From the NCBI RefSeq assembly GCF_000238355.1, contig NZ_AHCA01000007.1, positions 1 through 64,000 of the forward strand: a stretch of 64,000 nucleotides of DNA, read 5' to 3'. The first letter of the stretch is position 1. Every line of letters begins with the position of its first letter. Below the pieces are notes generated by a model. The model was given only the letters and a program-made list of their open reading frames with translations. It was not told the origin of the DNA and made no database searches. Shown piece after piece: positions 17,242-25,400 of this stretch. The position numbers and the translations under genes were made by a program. This stretch comes from Pseudoalteromonas haloplanktis ATCC 14393. Its GTDB lineage: Bacteria; Pseudomonadota; Gammaproteobacteria; Enterobacterales; Alteromonadaceae.

Positions 17242-18423
17242 ATGCTCACCAAGGACGCGGTGGACTTTCAACATGCCCATATTTTTGATGAAATTAAAGA
17301 CGAAGTAATTACACCACCTGTTGTAACGTTTACGTACGTCAGGCGTGCTGAATTCACTCTATTACCGAAAAAAATCCAACGGCTTATTCAAGATAATCAG
17401 TATGGTGTAATCGATAAACGTCAAGCCGCACGGCTTCGTGATGATCCCCGCAGCCAATTTTGGATAAATGAAAAAACATGGCGAAAAGTCAGCTACAACA
17501 GCTATAAAAATACTGCGCAAGGCTTGGCTGTTTATCCAAAAGAGCCTGTGAATACCACTAAGTTTTCCTCATCTGGTGGAGCTAATGCTACACCTGATTA
17601 TTCAGTATCAGAGCATTTTTTAAGTGACTCTCAACAAGCCGGTTTTTTAGCAACCCCAGCACTGCTTAATAGCCAGTACGGTGAAGGGCAAGCAAAATAT
17701 ATTGCCCAATCAATGCAGCAACATAGCCGCACTTCAAAGCCAACCGTAGTTGAAATTCATTTGCCCGCAGTGTGTATATACAAACCCGTTTTACAAAGTA
17801 CGGTGCAGTTAAAAGCATCGCATCAAGTTAGGCAAAGTTTTTCTACCCATCTTTTACAAGCAAGTGAAACTGTAGAGCAACTTGCCCAGCAATATACCGG
17901 CTATAAAAATGCTAACTTAATTTACGACTACAACTTAGGTTTTAGCAGTCGTAAACCTGCAACCTCAGGCACCAGTTTACGAGTACCTGATGGCTGGAAA
18001 CTTAATATTGAAGGCTCAAGTAGCAACAGTCGCACTGTGGTTATTAAATGGCAAGGGCCAACTAACGGGCAAGTAACCTTGCAACTCGATAAAAAGCGCC
18101 CAGATGAAGTATCGTTTTGGCAGCATTATTTTTCTGTAAAACCAGGTGTTTATACCGTGGTTGTTACTGCCAGTGGTGCAGTAGACACCACCACGTTTAC
18201 AGTTGAGCAGCCGACATTAGCGTATGAAATCGAATTGCTTGACGAAGCCGGCGCACCGCAAGCCAACATGGGCTATAAAATTCGCCTGCGTAATGGCCAC
18301 GTTATCACCGGCCAGCTCGATCAAAATGGCTACGCCAATGTGTCTGGTCCTGACTTTGAAAACGCCAAAGTGAGTTTTTTTGAACTTGCCGATCATGACT
18401 GGTCTGTAGGTCATATCACCTAA
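17242..18423 (+). CDS. LysM-like and transthyretin-like domain protein, first gene of accessory island
   Basis: A 393-residue protein with no signal peptide or membrane segment. Residues 1-195 are not recognised. Residues about 203-250 (HLLQASETVEQLAQQY ... SLRVPDGW) look like a degenerate LysM domain. Residues about 328-390 (ELLDEAGAPQANMGYKIRLR, then GQLDQNGYANVSG) match the transthyretin-like beta-sandwich pattern found on VgrG- and PAAR-linked proteins of type VI secretion systems, where it reads like ELvDedGePlan-Y-i-L-dG-t-DanGrarV. It is followed by a LysM/peptidoglycan-binding gene and, further on, a giant OmpA-domain gene, all co-directional. I infer a spike-associated or cargo-loading protein; no direct proof. 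Confidence 0.65.
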   Translation: MLTKDAVDFQHAHIFDEIKDEVITPPVVTFTYVRRAEFTLLPKKIQRLIQDNQYGVIDKRQAARLRDDPRSQFWINEKTWRKVSYNSYKNTAQGLAVYPKEPVNTTKFSSSGGANATPDYSVSEHFLSDSQQAGFLATPALLNSQYGEGQAKYIAQSMQQHSRTSKPTVVEIHLPAVCIYKPVLQSTVQLKASHQVRQSFSTHLLQASETVEQLAQQYTGYKNANLIYDYNLGFSSRKPATSGTSLRVPDGWKLNIEGSSSNSRTVVIKWQGPTNGQVTLQLDKKRPDEVSFWQHYFSVKPGVYTVVVTASGAVDTTTFTVEQPTLAYEIELLDEAGAPQANMGYKIRLRNGHVITGQLDQNGYANVSGPDFENAKVSFFELADHDWSVGHIT

Positions 18424-18456
18424 CAGCGGTTTATATTTAGATATAAGGATATATCA

Positions 18457-19113
18457 ATGGTACACCAACACACCGTTGCGCAAGGCGAAACATTGTTACG
18501 CATAGCACGTCAATATGGTTATAAAACCTCAACCGCCTTGTATAACCACCCTAGTAATGCTGAATTTAAAGCACTACGCCCTGATCCTAATTTAATTTTT
18601 CCGGGTGACATTATCAAGATCCCGCAAAAAACCGAAAAATTCATGCCGCTAAAAACAGGTAGTAAAAACACTTTTGTGGTTCGCGATGAAAAGGAATATT
18701 TTCGCCTAAAAGTAGCGTATGACGATGGCGAGGATATTGCGGGTAAACGTGTCGTGCTTAATATTGGCAGCCAAACAATCGATACCGTATTGCAAAGTGA
18801 TGGGCTTATCGAAGTAGAGCTTAATAATAATGACGCACTTACTGGCAGCGTCGATTTATATTTAAAAGCAGGTGACACCACACCAACTAAAAGCTTTGCG
18901 GTACAAATAGGCAACCTAGATCCAATCGACACGCTTTCTGGCGTGCAGGGACGTTGTAATATGTTGGGGTTTAATTGCGGTAAAGTTGATGGCGTCATGG
19001 GGGAAAAAACACGCATTGGGGTAAAAGAATTTCAGTACCAACATGAACTAGAAGTTGATGGTATTCCTGGCCCTAAAACCAAAGCAAAATTACAACAAGT
19101 ATTTGGGAGTTAG
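18457..19113 (+). CDS. LysM plus peptidoglycan-binding domain protein without signal peptide
   Basis: A 218-residue protein. Residues 4-57 form a LysM domain (HTVAQGETLLRIARQYGY ... IFPGDIIKIP). A beta-rich middle (about 75-140, with YDDGEDIAGKRVVLNIGSQ and DGLIEVELNN) resembles the same transthyretin-like fold as in the upstream gene. The last 65 residues are a peptidoglycan-binding-1 domain (DTLSGVQGRCNMLGFNCGKV, GEKTRIGVKEFQYQHELEVD, GPKTKAKLQ). LysM and PG-binding modules act outside the cytoplasm, yet there is no Sec or Tat signal. I therefore infer export with a contractile injection device. The next start codon is one base past its stop. Confidence 0.75.
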   Translation: MVHQHTVAQGETLLRIARQYGYKTSTALYNHPSNAEFKALRPDPNLIFPGDIIKIPQKTEKFMPLKTGSKNTFVVRDEKEYFRLKVAYDDGEDIAGKRVVLNIGSQTIDTVLQSDGLIEVELNNNDALTGSVDLYLKAGDTTPTKSFAVQIGNLDPIDTLSGVQGRCNMLGFNCGKVDGVMGEKTRIGVKEFQYQHELEVDGIPGPKTKAKLQQVFGS

Positions 19114-19114
19114 T

Positions 19115-19477
19115 ATGAGTACCCCGCATAGTATGCCAATGGTAGTTAACAATACAAATCTGTTAACGATTGTGAAACCCGCTTTTGTATTTTTGTATCA
19201 AGTCGATACAAATACAAAAAATTACGCAAAAGAACAGCTTGTGCTAGTAAATAATCAACATAACTGGCAGCAAATAAAACCCATATCACGTGTAATACCT
19301 GAGGGGGATTGGGTTCGTATAGAATTTACCGACATCCCCCAAAGTGGCAATTTCGATTTAATACAAGACCCAAACGACGGTCAGCCTACTTACTATATAT
19401 TTGATAACGTGCCATTCAGCGAGCTTAACAAGCAAACACCAAAAACTGTAACAATGGCAGAAATAACAGAAGAGTAA
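19115..19477 (+). CDS. Hypothetical protein of the accessory island
   Basis: A 120-residue protein starting at ATG 19115 with GGGAG at 19105-19109, one base after the preceding stop, so certainly in the same operon. It is beta-rich with no signal peptide or membrane segment; the centre reads IPQSGNFDLIQDPNDGQPTY followed by YIFDNVPFSEL. Not recognised as a named family. Its tight linkage to the LysM/PG-binding gene suggests a structural or adaptor partner of it. About 97 bases separate it from the lipoprotein gene downstream, the only large gap inside the island. Confidence 0.7.
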   Translation: MSTPHSMPMVVNNTNLLTIVKPAFVFLYQVDTNTKNYAKEQLVLVNNQHNWQQIKPISRVIPEGDWVRIEFTDIPQSGNFDLIQDPNDGQPTYYIFDNVPFSELNKQTPKTVTMAEITEE

Positions 19478-19500
19478 GCGCATTCATTTTGTCTTCATTA

Positions 19501-20988
19501 TAAAAAGTTTTAAATAATGAGTTTGTTTACAGCAATCCAATAAATAGGCTCATTCAGTAAAAGGATAGTTTTTGATGTTTTTTAAAAAATACAGCATGTT
19601 TTGTGTGTTCTCTCTTTGTGCCAGCTTGGTACTAAGCGGTTGCTCGGAGCCGTCATCACAGGGTTCTGAGCAAGTAGAGATTGACCTTGCTAAATACCCA
19701 TGGGCAGAGGAGCATAAAAACCACTCTAAGTGGCCAATGGAAATACGTGAAGAGGTGTATGGTGATGCTGATACATTTTCAACCCCGCGGTTAATGTTTT
19801 GGAGTAAATACAAATACAGTGAGGTACGCACGCTGTGGTCATCTCGTTTAGATGGCTCAGACAGGCGCCGCATAATTCCTGAAGAAGTGTTTATACAATT
19901 CAGGCCTGTAGGGCTACATAAACCAAGCCGCTCCCCAGATAACCGCTATATAGCTATTTCGGGTTATATCAATGATAGAGCGACGCGCCAGCTTTACGAT
20001 ACCAAAGAGCAAAGGTTGATTACCATGTCAGGTGGTGGTGGTTACCCGTGGTTTAACTGGACCTCAGACAGCGAAAACGTAATCTTTTACTCAGATGGCA
20101 AAAACTTTAATTACCATGTTCCAACAGGCGAGCTAACCCCGCGGCCGCAAATTCACCACAGTGGCGCTGCTTTTTTACTTCCGGGAGATAAAGAGTTTTT
20201 AGCGGTAAAGCACGATGGTTTTTGGATTCACTCGTTTGATGGCGAGATAGTACGCAAAGTTAATTTTGGTTTCCCAAAAGCGTGGGAAATGAAAAACCAC
20301 CGTATTTCACCCGATGGCAAATACTTGGCATTTATGACTCAAGGTAGACCAAAAGCACATTTTCATTGGGTTAATATTGCTAACCCGGAAATAAAGAGCT
20401 CAGAAATAGGGGAAGGTAATGGCGTTATCTTCTCTGATAAAGAAGATTATCAGCTTGAATATACCAATCGCAATTTGCCTGAGCGTAATGAGAAAGGGTG
20501 GTTCCTTTCCGAGCGTATTATAAGAACAATAAACATAGTGACAGGCGAGCAATCAGAAGTATTAGAAAAAGAGAATAATATTTGGGGTATGGGCTCAATA
20601 TACCCTATTGCAATTACTAATTCGGCAATGCAAGGAAGTTAATATGCATGAACTAAGCAAAGGATCTGCAAGCCCATTGGTGTACTTATTAACTGGTTAT
20701 GTTGAAAACAATAAACCCATTGGTAAGTTAACCCCGGTAGCAAACCGAATCGTGGTGGCTGAACAGCCAAAGCTAGCCACATACGATACAAAAAAGCCTG
20801 TTGTTTTAAAAACTAATAGTGCTGGTATTTTATCGACAATAAACAGTGATTCATTAGAGACGCGCCTGCCGTTTCATGCATACACGGCTAATAATAATCA
20901 ACGACCTATGATTATTCCACCAATGGAGTCTATCGGGCTTATTGCCAATAATAACCAACAGGCTGGGCGAAAGAGTTTGTTGATAATT
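19501..20988 (+). repeat. Tandem duplication, copy 1
   Basis: A unit of about 1488 bases: 74 bases of 5' leader, a whole lipoprotein gene and the first 340 or so bases of the giant gene. The leader and the start of the lipoprotein gene are essentially identical to 20989 onward; later stretches have diverged. At the junction with copy 2 the shared bases are TAAAAA (19501-19506, 20989-20994 and about 22476-22481), a six-base microhomology. Copy 1 ends the giant gene abruptly. Confidence 0.85.
19575..20642 (+). CDS. TolB/WD40-like propeller lipoprotein, copy A
   Basis: A 355-residue protein from ATG 19575 (AAAGGA upstream). Lipoprotein signal with LSGC and Cys23; Ser at +2 predicts outer-membrane sorting. 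The mature part has repeated beta-propeller signatures: SRSPDNRYIAISGY, NWTSDSENVIFYSDG and ISPDGKYLAFMT, the TolB/DPP-like type. No catalytic motif. It is followed after one base by the truncated giant-gene copy. Its near-twin lies at 21063-22127. The two are almost identical up to about residue 160 but differ in residues 178-200 and from about 287 to the end, as expected for paralogues under diversifying selection. Possible roles are an immunity protein or outer-membrane partner for the giant protein (inference). Confidence 0.85.
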   Translation: MFFKKYSMFCVFSLCASLVLSGCSEPSSQGSEQVEIDLAKYPWAEEHKNHSKWPMEIREEVYGDADTFSTPRLMFWSKYKYSEVRTLWSSRLDGSDRRRIIPEEVFIQFRPVGLHKPSRSPDNRYIAISGYINDRATRQLYDTKEQRLITMSGGGGYPWFNWTSDSENVIFYSDGKNFNYHVPTGELTPRPQIHHSGAAFLLPGDKEFLAVKHDGFWIHSFDGEIVRKVNFGFPKAWEMKNHRISPDGKYLAFMTQGRPKAHFHWVNIANPEIKSSEIGEGNGVIFSDKEDYQLEYTNRNLPERNEKGWFLSERIIRTINIVTGEQSEVLEKENNIWGMGSIYPIAITNSAMQGS

Positions 20989-20991
20989 TAA
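20644..20991 (+). pseudogene. Truncated N-terminal copy of the giant OmpA-domain gene
   Basis: It encodes 115 residues, of which about 100 match the N-terminus of the giant protein (MHELSKGSASPLVYLLTGYVE against MHDMSKGSASPIVYLLTGYVE). Near the end one C is missing relative to the intact copy (AACCAAC against AACCCAAC), shifting the frame so that it ends QQAGRKSLLII. Even without the shift it would stop a few codons later at the duplication junction. It is most simply a by-product of the tandem duplication, but it keeps its start context and reading frame, so a small orphan N-terminal domain could still be made. Confidence 0.8.
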
Positions 20992-22481
20992 AAAGTTTTA
21001 AATAATGAGTTTGTTTACAGCAATCCAATAAATAGGCTCATTCAGTAAAAGGATAGTTTTTGATGTTTTTTAAAAAATACAGCATGTTTTGTGTGTTCTC
21101 TCTTTGTGCCAGCTTGGTACTAAGCGGTTGCTCGGAGCCGTCATCACAGGGTTCTGAGCAAGTAGAGATTGACCTTGCTAAATACCCATGGGCAGAGGAG
21201 CATAAAAACCACCCTGAGTGGCCAATGGAAATACGTGAAGAGGTGTATGGCGATGCTGATACATTTTCAACCCCGCGGTTAATGTTTTGGAATAAATATA
21301 AATACAGTGAGGTACGCACACTGTGGTCATCAAGGTTAGATGGCTCAGACAGGCGCCGCATAATTCCTGAAGAAGTGTTTATGCAATTTAGACCCGTAGG
21401 GCTGCATAAACCAAGCCGCTCCCCAGATAACCGCTATATCGCTATTTCGGGTTATATAAATGACCGAGCTACTCGTCAGTTGTACGACACTAAAGAGCAA
21501 AAGTTAATTACCATGTCAGGCGGTGGTGGTCATCCTTCATTTAACTGGACCTCAGATAGCGATAATGTGATTTTTTATGCAGATGGTAAGCATTACAACT
21601 ACAAGGTATCAACAGCAACACTTACACAGCGCGAAATAATTTACGCTGACGAGCTATTTTTACTGCCCGGCGATAAAGAGTTTTTAGCGGTAAAGCATGA
21701 TGGCTTTTGGATACATAAGTTTGATGGTGAGATAGTACGTAAAGTGAATTTTGGTTTTCCACGCAAATGGAGAATGAAAAACCATCGAATTTCGCCCGAT
21801 GGCAAGTATTTAGCGTTTATGACCCACGCTAGACCGAAAGCCCACTTTCATTGGGTGAATATTGCAAACCCTGAAATAGAGCACTCAGAAAAAGGGGAGG
21901 GAAATGGCGTAATCTTTTCACTTGATGAAGATGTTACCCTTAAATTTGGCTATAACCCTAGAGGTGAAGTTGATGAAAATAACAAGCCAGTTACTTATAG
22001 TATTATTACCCAAACTAATATTTTAACCGGTGAACAGCAGGTAATACGCACTAAAGAAATGAGAATGTGGGGGCTTAGAAGCATAGCGCCCATTGCTATT
22101 ACCAACCAAAAAGCACAGAGTAACTAATTATGCATGACATGAGCAAAGGAAGTGCCAGCCCAATAGTGTACTTATTAACTGGTTATGTTGAAAACAACAC
22201 GCCCGTGGGTAGATTAACCCCGGTAGCAAATCGATTTGTGGTGGCTGAACAGCCTAAGTCAGCTGCCTATGATGTAAAAAAACCTGTTATATTAAAAACA
22301 AATAGCGCAGGTATTTTATCGACAATAAATAGTGATTCATTAGAGGTACGCCAGCCATTTCATGCATACATGGCTAATAATAATCAACGATCTATTATTA
22401 TTCCGCCAATGGAGTCTATAGGGCTTATTGCAAATAATAACCCAACAGGCTGGGCAAAAGAGTTTGTTAATAATTTAAAAA
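20989..22481 (+). repeat. Tandem duplication, copy 2
   Basis: Second copy of the unit at 19501-20988, in direct orientation with no spacer. It contains lipoprotein copy B and the first 350 or so bases of the intact giant gene, then continues into unique sequence after TAAAAAA. The 5' parts of the two copies are near identical over hundreds of bases, which implies recent duplication or ongoing gene conversion. Confidence 0.85.
21063..22127 (+). CDS. TolB/WD40-like propeller lipoprotein, copy B
   Basis: A 354-residue twin of copy A with the same signal peptide, lipobox (LSGC, Cys23) and propeller motifs. Residues 1-160 differ at only a handful of positions. The segment after DSDNVIFYADG (KHYNYKVSTATLTQREIIYADE) and the C-terminal 65 residues are clearly different from copy A. 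It ends two bases before the ATG of the intact giant gene, so it is translationally linked to it. If lipoproteins here protect against the giant protein, copy B would be the cognate one and copy A a variant. That assignment is inference. Confidence 0.85.
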   Translation: MFFKKYSMFCVFSLCASLVLSGCSEPSSQGSEQVEIDLAKYPWAEEHKNHPEWPMEIREEVYGDADTFSTPRLMFWNKYKYSEVRTLWSSRLDGSDRRRIIPEEVFMQFRPVGLHKPSRSPDNRYIAISGYINDRATRQLYDTKEQKLITMSGGGGHPSFNWTSDSDNVIFYADGKHYNYKVSTATLTQREIIYADELFLLPGDKEFLAVKHDGFWIHKFDGEIVRKVNFGFPRKWRMKNHRISPDGKYLAFMTHARPKAHFHWVNIANPEIEHSEKGEGNGVIFSLDEDVTLKFGYNPRGEVDENNKPVTYSIITQTNILTGEQQVIRTKEMRMWGLRSIAPIAITNQKAQSN

Positions 22482-25400
22482 ATTACAGTAGCACAAATAC
22501 ACCGCTATTAGAGTTACAAACAGTCCCCGTTACCAATTTAAAACAACCTACAGAAAATAGCGAAGATGACACTTACAATAAATGGTATGAAAAAGAAATA
22601 ACTCAGAAGAACGTACAAAGTATCCAAGCTTATATACTGGCAAAAACCCGAGCAGTAATTTTAAGTATTAATCCAAACATCCCGCTTCTTTCTCCGGGTG
22701 AAAATATTGTTTTGTCACCGCCTGTGGGTGAAGATTTATTTGCTACTTTCGACACTGAAACTAAATTAGCAGTGATATCAGGTACTAACAAGATACTACC
22801 CAAAGGGTTGTATAGAATCAAAGTAAGGCTTGATCAAGATACCTACCAAGCTAATATTTCAAACTGGTGTGCCAAATCAGTTCAGTCAGATGATAACTAC
22901 GATTACTACGAACTTGCCGAAATGCTCCGCTTTGATATAAAAAATGAAGCCGGTGAGTTTGATGTGATTAACTGCGATCCGCTTTCGGTTGAAGAGGCAA
23001 TAATAAAGCAATTCCCGCGCTTTTATAGCCACTTAATTAGTTATGCAAAAGATTTAAAAACCGAGCATGCTACCTATGACCCGAAAAACATCAGTGTAAA
23101 AGATGAAAATGGTAAAGAAATTGGCCGCGCTAAAGTCAGCGATGAGCCCATTAAAATGGCTAGTGGCTATGAAAGCTTTTGTCATGGTTGGGCGGTGACA
23201 AAAGGCCGCGCACAACTCGCCGCCGGGTTAATAAATACCGATATAACCGCCAGTGCCAGTAATGGTAACTTTACTACTAACGGTAAATTTGTGTTAGGCA
23301 GTAAAATTGCCAAAGCTTTACACGATCATTTAAGAGCGAATGCAGATACAACCATTCAAGCCACCCTTGATTCTGTATTTGCGATGCAAGAAGGGCAAGA
23401 TGCGTGGCAAAAGCTACGCAGTGCGCGCGCAGGCTTTACCACAGATGATTGGAAAGATGCGCTTGCAAAAAACTTGTGGCGCTTGCCTGATAATACACCT
23501 GCGCAAATGAGGGAGTACAGCGGTACTGTCGCTGGGCGTATTGGTATTCCTAAAGTGGCCATGGATGCAACAGGCAATGCGTTAAATATAGCTGACCTAG
23601 CGACTAACATTGTTGCGCTCGGGCAAACGACAGTACAACAAATTGGCACTAATATCCCTAATTTAGTGCAATCTAAGCAGCATTATAAAACCATTGCACA
23701 AGATTACTTTGAGCATTTAAGCGCTAAAGAAATAGTAAAAGACGTGGTAATTAAAGCACAGTTTGCACTTAATAGTGAGCAGGTAACCGATGAATACCGT
23801 GATGCTATTTTGCAGCAAAGTGAAGCGGTTTTAAAAGCGTTTGAGCTAAACGAATCTCTTAAAATTATAGTGGCAGGCCATACCTGCGATCTGGGTCATT
23901 ACGATTATAATATGGCGCTATCTGAGCGACGAGCCGATGCTGTTAAAAATGTTTTAGTAACTCAAGCAGGTATTGATGAAGCGCGCATTGAAGTGCAAGG
24001 TCTGGGTTATACTCAGCCACTTGTAAATAATAAAGACGAAGCCAGCCGAGCGCAAAATCGCCGTGTACATATTGCCGCTTATGCTATTAGCCAGCTCTCT
24101 GTTTGCCCATCACGCGAAGGTATGGATAGCTTAGAGCGCTTTCGTAATTTAACTGTGGTTAACGACATAAAAGTAGGTGAAACGGTTGATGCCATGGCGT
24201 GGCAAATGATCAACATTGCTTTGGGTGTGATGGCATTTATTCCGGCAACAGCGCCCATTGCGGCGGCGGTGGCAGTTATAAAAGCAGGTGGTGCTATAGC
24301 TACATCAGCTGCTAATTTAATGGATGAAGTACTGCTCGATAATACCTGTAAAAAGTACTATGCCGAAATTCAAAGAGATAAACGCCTAGGCCAAGAATGT
24401 GCGGCTAACCAAGGGATGATGCATGAGCTGCTTAATGAATTTAAAGACAGCGAAAGCACAGAACAAAGTACGCAGTGGGCTGCGCAATTTAGACTGCGCT
24501 CAGAGGCAATATCGGGCCTGATGGGCTTGTTATTAAGGGCCCAGCGTGAAGGAGATAAAAGCGAATATTATAGCAACCTAGAGCGTTATAAAGTAAAACA
24601 ATACATAGAAAACTTTTTATTAGGTGATAGCTGGGCGCTTCCTAATTTACCCGGTGCGTCTATTCGAATGGATACGTTTTGGGTTTTTTTAATTGATGGC
24701 ATTACCGCACAACAAAGTAATGATACTGATAATAAAGCGCTCTATGGTTTTAGTGACAATTACAGCCTGTTAGATAAAGCCGCACGTAAAGCTGTGGTAA
24801 AAGATCCCGAAAATACGCTCTATATGCAATCTCAATTTAATCCTTACGGCTTTTATATGATGGCGGTGCCAACACTCGCGCGTGAACATAACTATATTAC
24901 CGCTGAATTTCAAAACTACTTTCCTATTCATACCTTTGGCACGCAAGAAAAAGCAGGCAGTAAATACTTAGAAAGCTTTGCAAACACATTTGAGCCGGTA
25001 TTTTCTGACTATGGTGAGGCGAGCTATCACCACAGCGCTATATACTATCAAGACCAAAATTCAAAAAAATGGTTGCCAATTATTGCTAACAAACTAAAGC
25101 GCTTAACGCCATTCACACCTATTCGTGTTTTAGTGGTGTTTAACGATACGATGACCGCTATTGCCCCTATTGCCTTTAAAGTTACGCGTTGTGATGGGGT
25201 AAATAACGAGCTTGCTTACAAAGAGCTCGTAAGGCCGCTTGTTGAGTCTGAGCTATTAGAAAGCGAAAAGCACTTTGCAGGAAAGTTTGGCTGTGTGTTT
25301 ACGCCGTTTTTTCAGCTAGGGCCAAAAACATATTTGGGTACTAAACCCATGGTGCATAAAGAAGCTTTTTACCCATTTATGCATGACTCTGCACTTGAAT

